Source: Guptibacillus hwajinpoensis (GTDB lineage: Bacteria; Bacillota; Bacilli; Bacillales; Guptibacillaceae). From it: a stretch of 64,000 bases of DNA. Under the pieces are notes generated by a model. It searched no databases. It worked only from the letters and a program-made list of their open reading frames with translations, and was not told where the DNA came from. The stretch is taken from the NCBI RefSeq assembly GCF_005144865.1, contig NZ_SWFM01000002.1, positions 186,001 through 250,000 on the forward strand. The letters are read 5' to 3'. The stretch's first letter is position 1. Every line of letters begins with the position of its first letter. This document shows, in pieces, positions 56,734 to 64,000 of this stretch. Made by a program: the position numbers and the translations under genes.

Positions 56734-59199
56734 ATGAACATGAAAAAACCTCTTTTCGGTGTCTTATCAACAGCTGCACTCGCAATGGCAATTGCTGCAG
56801 CACCTTCAGCTCCTGTAGAAGCGGCAGGTGGCGATTTTGATCTTACAATTATGCATACAAATGACACACACGCTCACCTTGATAATGCACCACGTCGCCT
56901 AACAGCAGTTGAAGAAATTCGTGCTGCACGTGCGAACACGATTCTATTAGATGCTGGTGATGTCTTCTCTGGAACGTTATTCTTCAACCAATACAAAGGT
57001 CTTGCAGACGTACAATTCATGAATATGATGAAGTACGATGCGATGGTACCTGGAAACCACGAATTCGATGAAGGTCCAAAGACATTCTCTGAATTTGTTA
57101 AACAAACGAAATTCCCGATCGTAAGCTCAAATATTGATTATAGTAAAGACCCTGACCTTGGCCCACTTTACAAAAATGAAATGGCAATGACGGGCGATGA
57201 CGGAACCATCTATCCAGCAGTTATTCTAGACGTAAATGGAGAAGAAGTTGGTGTATTTGGTTTAACGATTGAATCAACAGACGAACTATCCAGCCCTGGG
57301 GACACTATCTCTTTCTTGAACCATCAAGAACAAGCTGAGAAAATGGTTAAAATGTTCCAAGACAAAGGGATTAACAAAATTGTAGCCCTTACGCACCTTG
57401 GAAAAACAGTCGAAGTTAAGCTTGCTGAAACAGTTAAAGGTATCGACGTTGTCGTTGGTGGACACAGCCACACGAAGCTCGAAGACGCGGTAGTTGTGAA
57501 TGAGAAAGAAGAGCCAACGCTTGTTGTACAAGCTAATGAATATAGCAAGTACCTCGGTGATCTTCAAGTGACGTTTAATAAAGACGGCGTTCTAACTGAA
57601 TGGGATGAAAAGCTTCTAGACCTAGGTACTGGAAAAGATGTTAAAAAAGTTTATGAATCTGATCCAGAAGCACAGAAGCTTTTCGATGATCTGAAAAAAC
57701 CACTTGAAGAAATTGAAAAGAAGGTTGTCGGCGAATCAACTGTTTACTTAGATGGAAAACGTGGATCGGTTCGAAGTGGTGAAACAAATCTTGGTAACCT
57801 GATTACAGACGGCATGCTATACAAAGCCCAACAATTCACAGATGCTACGATCGCAATTACGAACGGTGGAGGCATTCGTGAGTCCATTGATGAAGGTCCG
57901 ATTACTCTAGGTGAAGTTCTTACAACAATGCCATTTGGTAACAACCTTGTTACGCTTGATCTCACTGGTGAAGAAATTATTTCGTCTCTTGAACACGGCG
58001 TAAGTGGACTAGAAACTGGTCAAGGACGATTCGCTCACGTATCCGGACTTAAGTATGCGTTTGATAAGGACCTTAAAGTAGGCGAACGTATTCTAGATGT
58101 GAACGTAAAAACAGACAAAGGCTATGTTGATATCGATCCGAAAGCGACTTACACTGTTGCCACAAACGCTTATATTGCTGAAGGCGGAGATGGGTATACA
58201 GCAATGGGTGTAGCCGCTTCTGAAGGACGTATCGAACAGCTTAACTTCGTTGATTATGAAGTATTCACTGAGTACCTTGAGAAAATTGGAACGGTAAAGC
58301 AAACGGATGAAGCACGTATTGTTGAAGCGGATGTTGAACGAGTTCATGGTGATAATCGCTACGAAACATCTGTGAAAATTTCTCAAGAAGGCTGGGAATC
58401 AGCTGATACAGTTGTTATCGCACGTGGTGATTCATTCCCAGATGCACTTGCTGGCGCACCTCTTGCTTACAAATATGACGCTCCAATTCTACTAACTGAA
58501 ACAGGGGCACTCCATTCTCTTGTAAAAGAAGAAATTAAACGCCTCGGTGCTAAAAAAGCTATTATTCTTGGTGGAAACAGCGCAGTAAGTAGCTATGTTG
58601 AATTCCAACTTGAAGGAATGAAGCTTGATGTTGACCGTGTATCTGGTGACAATCGTTATGATACAGCAGCGAACATCGCAGCATTGCTTGGTGGTTCACC
58701 TGATAAAGCGATCGTTGCGAACGGAAGAAACTTCCCAGATGCTCTTACAATCGCTCCATATGCTGCAAGAATGGGCTACCCAATTCTACTAACAGAAGCT
58801 GATGACATTCCAACTGAAACAAACAACGCGCTTATTAGCATTCGAGATGCGATTGTAGTTGGTGGAGAGCAAGCTGTTAATAAAGATTTGGATGATCTTC
58901 TCGGTACATCTGCACGCTATGCTGGAGAGAATCGCTTCGGAACAGCGGCTGAAATTGCTACAGAGTTAAACTCATCTGCACGCGTATATATTTCAACTGG
59001 AATGAATTTTGCTGATGCTCTTTCTGGATCCGTACTTGCAGCGAAGAAAAACGCAGCAATGCTTCTAGTGAAACCAACAATCCTTCCAGAAGAAACGGCA
59101 GCAGCAGCTAAGGAGATCGAAGCTTATGATTTCCGCGTTCTTGGTGGAGAGCAAGCAGTTGGTTCTGATGTAGTTACCAAACTTCAAAATCAGAAATAA
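56734..59199 (+). CDS. Wall-anchored 5'-nucleotidase (UshA/YfkN type) with CWB2 repeats
   Basis: 821 residues. Signal peptide to ~32 (cut after VEA). Metallophosphatase domain (~37-290): HTNDTHAHLDN, LLDAGDVFSGT, VPGNHEFDEG, LTHLGKTVEV, VVGGHSHTKLE, all metal ligands present. 5'-nucleotidase C-domain (~340-520): GETNLGNLITDGML, ITNGGGIRESID. Three CWB2 modules (~540-821). Releases phosphate from nucleotides outside the cell, a natural next step after the nuclease encoded just upstream. ATG 56734, AAGGGA ~10 nt before it; TATAAT at 56672-56677 may be its -10. Confidence 0.94.
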   Translation: MNMKKPLFGVLSTAALAMAIAAAPSAPVEAAGGDFDLTIMHTNDTHAHLDNAPRRLTAVEEIRAARANTILLDAGDVFSGTLFFNQYKGLADVQFMNMMKYDAMVPGNHEFDEGPKTFSEFVKQTKFPIVSSNIDYSKDPDLGPLYKNEMAMTGDDGTIYPAVILDVNGEEVGVFGLTIESTDELSSPGDTISFLNHQEQAEKMVKMFQDKGINKIVALTHLGKTVEVKLAETVKGIDVVVGGHSHTKLEDAVVVNEKEEPTLVVQANEYSKYLGDLQVTFNKDGVLTEWDEKLLDLGTGKDVKKVYESDPEAQKLFDDLKKPLEEIEKKVVGESTVYLDGKRGSVRSGETNLGNLITDGMLYKAQQFTDATIAITNGGGIRESIDEGPITLGEVLTTMPFGNNLVTLDLTGEEIISSLEHGVSGLETGQGRFAHVSGLKYAFDKDLKVGERILDVNVKTDKGYVDIDPKATYTVATNAYIAEGGDGYTAMGVAASEGRIEQLNFVDYEVFTEYLEKIGTVKQTDEARIVEADVERVHGDNRYETSVKISQEGWESADTVVIARGDSFPDALAGAPLAYKYDAPILLTETGALHSLVKEEIKRLGAKKAIILGGNSAVSSYVEFQLEGMKLDVDRVSGDNRYDTAANIAALLGGSPDKAIVANGRNFPDALTIAPYAARMGYPILLTEADDIPTETNNALISIRDAIVVGGEQAVNKDLDDLLGTSARYAGENRFGTAAEIATELNSSARVYISTGMNFADALSGSVLAAKKNAAMLLVKPTILPEETAAAAKEIEAYDFRVLGGEQAVGSDVVTKLQNQK

Positions 59200-59206
59200 A
59201 TTTTTT

Positions 59207-59241
59207 AAGAAGCACAGAGGCTTTGTCTCTGTGCTTCTTCG
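59207..59241 (+). terminator. Terminator of the 5'-nucleotidase gene
   Basis: AAGAAGCACAGAG / CTCTGTGCTTCTT, 13-bp perfect stem with a 7-nt loop. Confidence 0.92.
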
Positions 59242-59351
59242 TGTGAAATTACCATAAATAAGAAAATAACAAGAAGGTATCCAGGAAAGAATAGCCAATA
59301 CTATATACTCAGGCATTCGTAATAACGAATGGAATACGAGGAGGGTTCGGA

Positions 59352-60989
59352 TTGAAGTACATTAAAAATCGTCGATTGTTGATTTCGTTACTTCTGGTCA
59401 TTGCGATGCTCGTACCTACGCAAGCTTTTGGTGCAACTGGATTGGACGGAGATAAGAAGGTTGTTAATTATGCTGCGTTAGGTGATTCACTTACTGCTGG
59501 AGTTATGTTCGATAGTACCCCTGAAAAACCTTCAGTAGGGTTAAGCTTTGCAGACTACATAGCTGAGGATCTACAGAACGTAGAACTGTTAGGTAGTTTT
59601 GAAAAGCCTTTTGCTGTGCCTGGTGCTACAACCATCGATTTATTGACCGCGTTATCGAAACCTGAGATGCAGTTTAAGCTCCAATCGACAGATATGATTA
59701 CAATCTCGATTGGTGCGAATGATTTTCTGCAGGTGCTAAAAACCAATCCTGATCGTTTGAAGGATCCAGTAGAAGTTGGGAAAATCATGAACCAAATCGC
59801 TCAAAACTACGGAGCAAGTATGCAGATTATTCGTAAGGTTAATCCGACTGCTCAAGTTTATTTAATGGGCTATTATAATGGATTCTACAAGTACCCTGAA
59901 GATCAGCAACAACCAATTATCCAACTTACAAATATGGTTAACGATATCATTAAAGGGATCGCTCTCGCTACAAACAGTCACTATGTTCCAACCTACGATA
60001 AGATTGCAGAAAATCCATCAAAGTACTTACCTAATCCAGCGAACGTCCACCCATCACTAGCCGGTTACATGGCGATTGCAGATGAATTCTGGAAGAAAAT
60101 GAGCAAGAACTTACCGGTTAACACAACCCGGATAGCTGGTGAGAACCGCTATGAAACGGCTATTAAAATTTCACAAGCTGGATGGAAAGAGTCTGCACAG
60201 GCTGTCATCCTTGCCCGTGGCGATGATTTTCCAGATGCGCTTTCCGGTGCTCCACTTGCGTATGACTCAGATTCACCTATTTTACTCACTCACTCTGATG
60301 CGTTAGATCCAAATGTAAAAGAAGAAATCGCCCGACTAAACCCTCAAGTGGTTTATATCCTTGGCGGTAACGTGGCTGTTTCACCTGAAGTTGAACAGGA
60401 AATTATAGACATGGATATTAAAACGCACCGCTTTGATGGTGCGGATCGCTATGAAACATCAGCGAAAATTGGAGCGTTTCTTCCATCATCAGACACGGCG
60501 GTTGTTGCTAATGGAACGAAATTTCCAGATGCGCTTGCTGTGGCTTCGTACGCAGCTGAGAACGCGTATCCTATCATTTTAACGAAACAGAATGAGATTC
60601 CGAAAGCCTCTGCTAAACTATTAAAGAACTATCCAAAAAGCCTAGCGATCGGCGGAACTGCTGTTATTTCTGAAGATCTTTTTAATAAATTACCAGGCGC
60701 TACACGCTACGGAGGAGCGGATCGTTATGAAACTGCTGCCATTATTGCGAGGGATCTCAACCCTTCCTATAAGGCATTTGTTTCAACCGGTCTCGAGTTT
60801 GCTGATGCTCTAACTGGTAGCGTATTAGCAGCAAAAACAGACAATAGTTTCTTGCTCGTTCATCCTGAAAAGATGCAGAATGCGGTGCTTAAAGCGAAGG
60901 AAGAGCTCGGAATCTATCATTTCACTATCCTTGGTGGGCCAAAAGCAGTTAGCCCTACGATCGAAAAAGAACTTCAAGGCGTAAAGTAA
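59352..60989 (+). CDS. Wall-anchored SGNH/GDSL hydrolase with CWB2 repeats
   Basis: 545 residues from TTG 59352 (GAGGAGGG upstream). Signal peptide to ~28. SGNH domain (~37-252): block I ALGDSLTAG with the nucleophile Ser, SIGANDFL (block III Asn), and NVHPSLAGYMAIAD (block V His). The residue three before this His, normally the catalytic Asp, is Ala. Three CWB2 modules (~258-545). Probably a lipase, esterase or lysophospholipase at the wall. The single-domain layout makes it the shortest member of the CWB2 group here. Confidence 0.92.
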   Translation: MKYIKNRRLLISLLLVIAMLVPTQAFGATGLDGDKKVVNYAALGDSLTAGVMFDSTPEKPSVGLSFADYIAEDLQNVELLGSFEKPFAVPGATTIDLLTALSKPEMQFKLQSTDMITISIGANDFLQVLKTNPDRLKDPVEVGKIMNQIAQNYGASMQIIRKVNPTAQVYLMGYYNGFYKYPEDQQQPIIQLTNMVNDIIKGIALATNSHYVPTYDKIAENPSKYLPNPANVHPSLAGYMAIADEFWKKMSKNLPVNTTRIAGENRYETAIKISQAGWKESAQAVILARGDDFPDALSGAPLAYDSDSPILLTHSDALDPNVKEEIARLNPQVVYILGGNVAVSPEVEQEIIDMDIKTHRFDGADRYETSAKIGAFLPSSDTAVVANGTKFPDALAVASYAAENAYPIILTKQNEIPKASAKLLKNYPKSLAIGGTAVISEDLFNKLPGATRYGGADRYETAAIIARDLNPSYKAFVSTGLEFADALTGSVLAAKTDNSFLLVHPEKMQNAVLKAKEELGIYHFTILGGPKAVSPTIEKELQGVK

Positions 60990-60997
60990 ATTGACCA

Positions 60998-61028
60998 TGA
61001 GAGGACAGCGTTGGGCTGGCCTCTTTTT
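60998..61028 (+). terminator. Terminator of the GDSL hydrolase gene
   Basis: GAGAGG-CAGC / GCTG-CCTCTTTTT, stem with bulges and a T-run. Confidence 0.75.
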
Positions 61029-61132
61029 CTCCCTAAAATATGCTGAATTATGGAAAAGTTTCACTCGCTAATGGTAGACTATTAAAGTATGAATTCGGAG
61101 GGATTACTCTGAATGACCTTAGGGGGAAAACG

Positions 61133-63901
61133 ATGAGAAAAAGCGCATACGGTTTTGGAGTTCTATTATGTAGCCTTTTGATGGTGTTTTTGTTTACGGG
61201 GAATGCAAACGCTATGCCAGCAAAAGAAGAAACGAAACAGCTCGTTCAACCATCAGGTGAGACGTTTAAAGCAACGTTGAATGGAAATGAGAACCTGAAC
61301 TGGTGGACGACAGAGGATGCATCTGTGATCAAAATAGGGAACGATAACTACTGGTATTATGCAAAGATTGTGGATCAGGATCTGCAATTAACCAATGCCA
61401 AGTATGCGATTGATGAAAAGCCTTCTGATGCAGCAGACCTTAAGGAAGTTATGAAGCTAGAGCCCGGTAATAAACTGATGGCGAAGCCGAAAGAAATTCC
61501 AACTAACGATCAAATTGAACTATTAAGCGCTAGAGAACATTCAACGCTCGTGTTATTAGTTGAATTTAATGATGTGAAAATAAAAAATAAAGATGCTGAT
61601 TGGAACAAACGCTTTTTCGGTTCAACAGGCAGTACATTGAACAAGTATTATGATGAAGTATCTGAAGGTAAACTTCAGTTTAAAGCGGCAAGTGAAACAA
61701 GTGGAGTAGTAAATGATGGTGTTGTTAAAGTCTCCATAAACAAAAATCACCCTCGCCCTGAGGGAGCATATAATCAAAATGAGCGATACTATCAATTATT
61801 TAAAGATGCAGTATCGGCTTCCAATGCTAAAGTAAACTACGCACAATTTGATCAGAACAAAGATGGCTACCTATCATCAGAAGAATTACATATTGTGACC
61901 ATCGTTGCTGGTGGTGAAGCAAGCTATGGTGATGAGGGGAAAGTGGTTTGGGGGCATATGACCAATTTATACGATAGTGAAGCACCTCGTCTTGACGGGG
62001 TGAAAATTGGTGCCTATCTAGCAAATGGTGGTTACACGATGTTCGGTGAAAACCATGGCGATCACATGGCAACGGTTGGGATCATAGCTCATGAGTTGGG
62101 ACATGACCTTGGTCTCCCTGATTTATATGATTACGACAATTCATCTTTTGGAGTTGGCATTCATAGTCTAATGGGCGGTGGCGCCTGGACAACGGCTAAC
62201 TACAAATATGGTGGAGAGTACCCGACGCATCTCGATCCTTGGTCTAAAATGGTGTTAGGGTTCATTAGACCTGTTGAGGTTCAGGATAATGGCACCTATC
62301 AAGTGACGAATTTCTTAGCTAACGACTATTCTGTCCTTAAGCTGAAAACGCCTGACGAGTCAGAATACTTTTTGGTCGAAAATCGACAGTTTAAAGGATT
62401 CGATATTGGACTAGCTGAATACGCTGCAGCTCCTGGCATTGCCATTTGGCATATTGATGAAGATCAATTATCTAATGGAATGGTTAATCAGGACGAAACG
62501 CACAAAGCGGTGGACCTAGAAGAGGCGAATGAAAGCAGACTTGGCTACCCAGAGTTTGATCAAGATCCAGAACACTATCCTTATATGTACTATGATCATT
62601 ATTTTAGCGGGAATGGATATGCTCAATTTACCAATACATCAAAGCCGAATAGTAAATTATATTCAGGATCCAATTCGAGCGTCTCTGTAACCGTTCTCGA
62701 TCCAAGCCGTGATTCCATGGCCGTTTCTGTGAAAGTGCCGAATGGGGAAGATAAAAATCCTCCTGTTTGGCCAAAGAGCGCGAAATTAACGTCATCTGCA
62801 ATTACCAATAGCTCGATTACGTTAGGCTGGCCAACAGCAACGGATCCATCAGGAATTGCATCTTATATCATTTACAAGAATGGTAGTTTTCTTAAAGAAG
62901 TAAACGCATCGACTCGTAGCTTAAAAGTACAAGGTCTAGCAACGAATAAAGAGTATACGTTTAAAGTAGAAGCGGTTGATAAGAAAGGGTATGCAACAAC
63001 GAATGGCCCGTCTCTTAAGGTTAAGACATCCGCGACGACAATCCTTAGAATCGAAGGGTTAAATCGATTTGCAACAGCCGCGAAAATTAGTAAGGAAACG
63101 TTCAGTGCAGCAGAAACCGTCGTTATTGCCAGAGGATATGATTTCCCAGATGCCCTCTCAGGTGCTCCGCTTGCTTATCAATTAAATGCACCGATTCTTT
63201 TAACAAAAACAGATAGTCTTCCAAAAGAAACAGCTGACGAAATCAAGCGCCTGAAAGTGACGAAAGCAATCATCCTTGGAGGAAATAACGCCATTTCCCC
63301 TTCAACAGCGGATGCAATCAAGGCACTTGGATTAAGTGTCGAACGCATTAGTGGTGAGAACCGTTATGAAACATCAGCCAAAATTGCGAAGCGAATGGGT
63401 GGGGACCCTGCATATGCAGTAGTAGCGTATGGTCGTAATTTCCCTGATGCGCTAGCGATCGCTCCTTATGCTGCTAAGATGGGGTACCCAATACTTTTAG
63501 TAGAAAGTGATAAGATACCGACTGCAACAAGTAAGGCGCTCGTAGGGATTAACGATACGATCGTTGTTGGTGGAAATCAGGTGATCACAAGCAAGGTATA
63601 CAACAATCTACCTTCACCAGAGCGGATTAGTGGTGAGAATCGTTTTGGGACGGCTGCAGCGGTGAAAGCAAACTATTACCCTGACGCCAAAACAGCTTAT
63701 CTCGCAAATGGCTATGGATTTGCTGATGCATTAACAGGATCTGTTCTTGCAGGGAAGCAGAATGCTCCTCTCCTACTCGTTAAATCGAATAGTATTCCAC
63801 CTGAAACAACAAGTGCGATCAAAACCGTTACAGATTTTAGAATACTAGGTGGAGAAGCAGCCATAAATAAAAGCGTTGAAGACATGCTTTTTCAAAAGTA
63901 A
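61133..63901 (+). CDS. Wall-anchored M6-family metalloprotease with Fn3 and CWB2 repeats
   Basis: 922 residues from ATG 61133, set by AGGGGG upstream; 31 codons of a longer reading are rejected. Signal peptide to ~28 (NANA-MP). Immune-inhibitor-A-like M6 domain with the zinc motif H320-E-L-G-H324-DLGLPDLYD. A perfect EF-hand loop DQNKDGYLSSEE (~240-251) precedes it, likely a calcium site. Fn3 domain (~541-633), then three CWB2 modules (~640-922). Degrades proteins at the cell surface. Last of the CWB2 genes in the window. Confidence 0.92.
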   Translation: MRKSAYGFGVLLCSLLMVFLFTGNANAMPAKEETKQLVQPSGETFKATLNGNENLNWWTTEDASVIKIGNDNYWYYAKIVDQDLQLTNAKYAIDEKPSDAADLKEVMKLEPGNKLMAKPKEIPTNDQIELLSAREHSTLVLLVEFNDVKIKNKDADWNKRFFGSTGSTLNKYYDEVSEGKLQFKAASETSGVVNDGVVKVSINKNHPRPEGAYNQNERYYQLFKDAVSASNAKVNYAQFDQNKDGYLSSEELHIVTIVAGGEASYGDEGKVVWGHMTNLYDSEAPRLDGVKIGAYLANGGYTMFGENHGDHMATVGIIAHELGHDLGLPDLYDYDNSSFGVGIHSLMGGGAWTTANYKYGGEYPTHLDPWSKMVLGFIRPVEVQDNGTYQVTNFLANDYSVLKLKTPDESEYFLVENRQFKGFDIGLAEYAAAPGIAIWHIDEDQLSNGMVNQDETHKAVDLEEANESRLGYPEFDQDPEHYPYMYYDHYFSGNGYAQFTNTSKPNSKLYSGSNSSVSVTVLDPSRDSMAVSVKVPNGEDKNPPVWPKSAKLTSSAITNSSITLGWPTATDPSGIASYIIYKNGSFLKEVNASTRSLKVQGLATNKEYTFKVEAVDKKGYATTNGPSLKVKTSATTILRIEGLNRFATAAKISKETFSAAETVVIARGYDFPDALSGAPLAYQLNAPILLTKTDSLPKETADEIKRLKVTKAIILGGNNAISPSTADAIKALGLSVERISGENRYETSAKIAKRMGGDPAYAVVAYGRNFPDALAIAPYAAKMGYPILLVESDKIPTATSKALVGINDTIVVGGNQVITSKVYNNLPSPERISGENRFGTAAAVKANYYPDAKTAYLANGYGFADALTGSVLAGKQNAPLLLVKSNSIPPETTSAIKTVTDFRILGGEAAINKSVEDMLFQK

Positions 63902-63920
63902 TAAATAGTAGAATACGAGG

Positions 63921-63956
63921 GAGATACAGGTAAAATGACCTGTATCTCTTTTTTTT
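63921..63956 (+). terminator. Terminator of the metalloprotease gene
   Basis: GAGATACAGGT / ACCTGTATCTC stem, 6-nt loop, run of eight Ts. Confidence 0.94.
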
Positions 63957-64000
63957 GTGAAAAAATAACAGGATATCACTTAAACTTTGTTGAATAATAG

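Overview
The window looks like a chromosome segment of a spore-forming member of the Bacillaceae. Evidence: AGGAGG-type ribosome binding sites with frequent TTG/GTG starts, the sporulation genes spoIID, spoIIQ and spoIIID, SinR/SinI regulators, mbl, and a gene order (ywlE-rpiB-ywlG-glyA-upp-atp ... ywzB-ywmB-murA-spoIID-spoIIQ-spoIIID-mbl-fabZ) that matches the Bacillus core chromosome. The exact genus cannot be read from the sequence. The c subunit of ATP synthase lacks the alkaliphile signature, so a neutral or moderately halotolerant/marine relative is my guess.

Layout. 1-0.66 kb: cut-off 5' part of a secreted protein gene. 0.9-7.1 kb: hflKC on the minus strand, then ywlE, rpiB, ywlG, glyA and upp. 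7.5-15.3 kb: complete atp operon (ten genes), interrupted by two copies of a tandem structured repeat flanking atpD. 15.6-16.8 kb: two minus-strand DUF genes. 17.0-27.3 kb: an 11-gene nuo operon (A B C D H I J K L M N) without the NADH-oxidising module; nuoC carries a long Ala/Lys repeat extension. 27.6-40 kb: cell-wall and sporulation core (ywzB, ywmB, murA, spoIID, spoIIQ, spoIIID, mbl, fabZ), with a glycosyltransferase, a sodium symporter pair and a decayed gene inserted. Copies and fragments of a ~130-bp palindromic intergenic repeat are scattered from 6 to 40 kb and none is seen after that.

40-64 kb is accessory in character. It begins with a double sin region: two SinR repressors, two very small SinI-like antirepressors (40 and 39 aa), GTTC-type palindromes and two unknown small genes, flanked by two tiny acidic lipoproteins. 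An SDR and a VOC gene follow. Then come five very large or mid-size secreted hydrolases (GH13 amylase/pullulanase type, extracellular nuclease, 5'-nucleotidase, GDSL lipase/esterase, M6 metalloprotease), each ending in the same three-module CWB2 cell-wall anchor. Among them sit a REP-associated tyrosine transposase (RAYT), three GGGGTCAG palindromes that look like its REP partners, and an extra dprA-like gene.

How it fits together: the core makes and spends proton-motive force (Nuo, ATP synthase), builds the wall (MurA, Mbl) and runs engulfment (SpoIID, SpoIIQ). The accessory end equips the surface with wall-anchored enzymes for starch, DNA, nucleotides, lipid esters and protein. The candidates for novelty are the covarying structured repeats in the atp operon, the sin double locus, the RAYT/REP/DprA cluster and the CWB2 hydrolase island.
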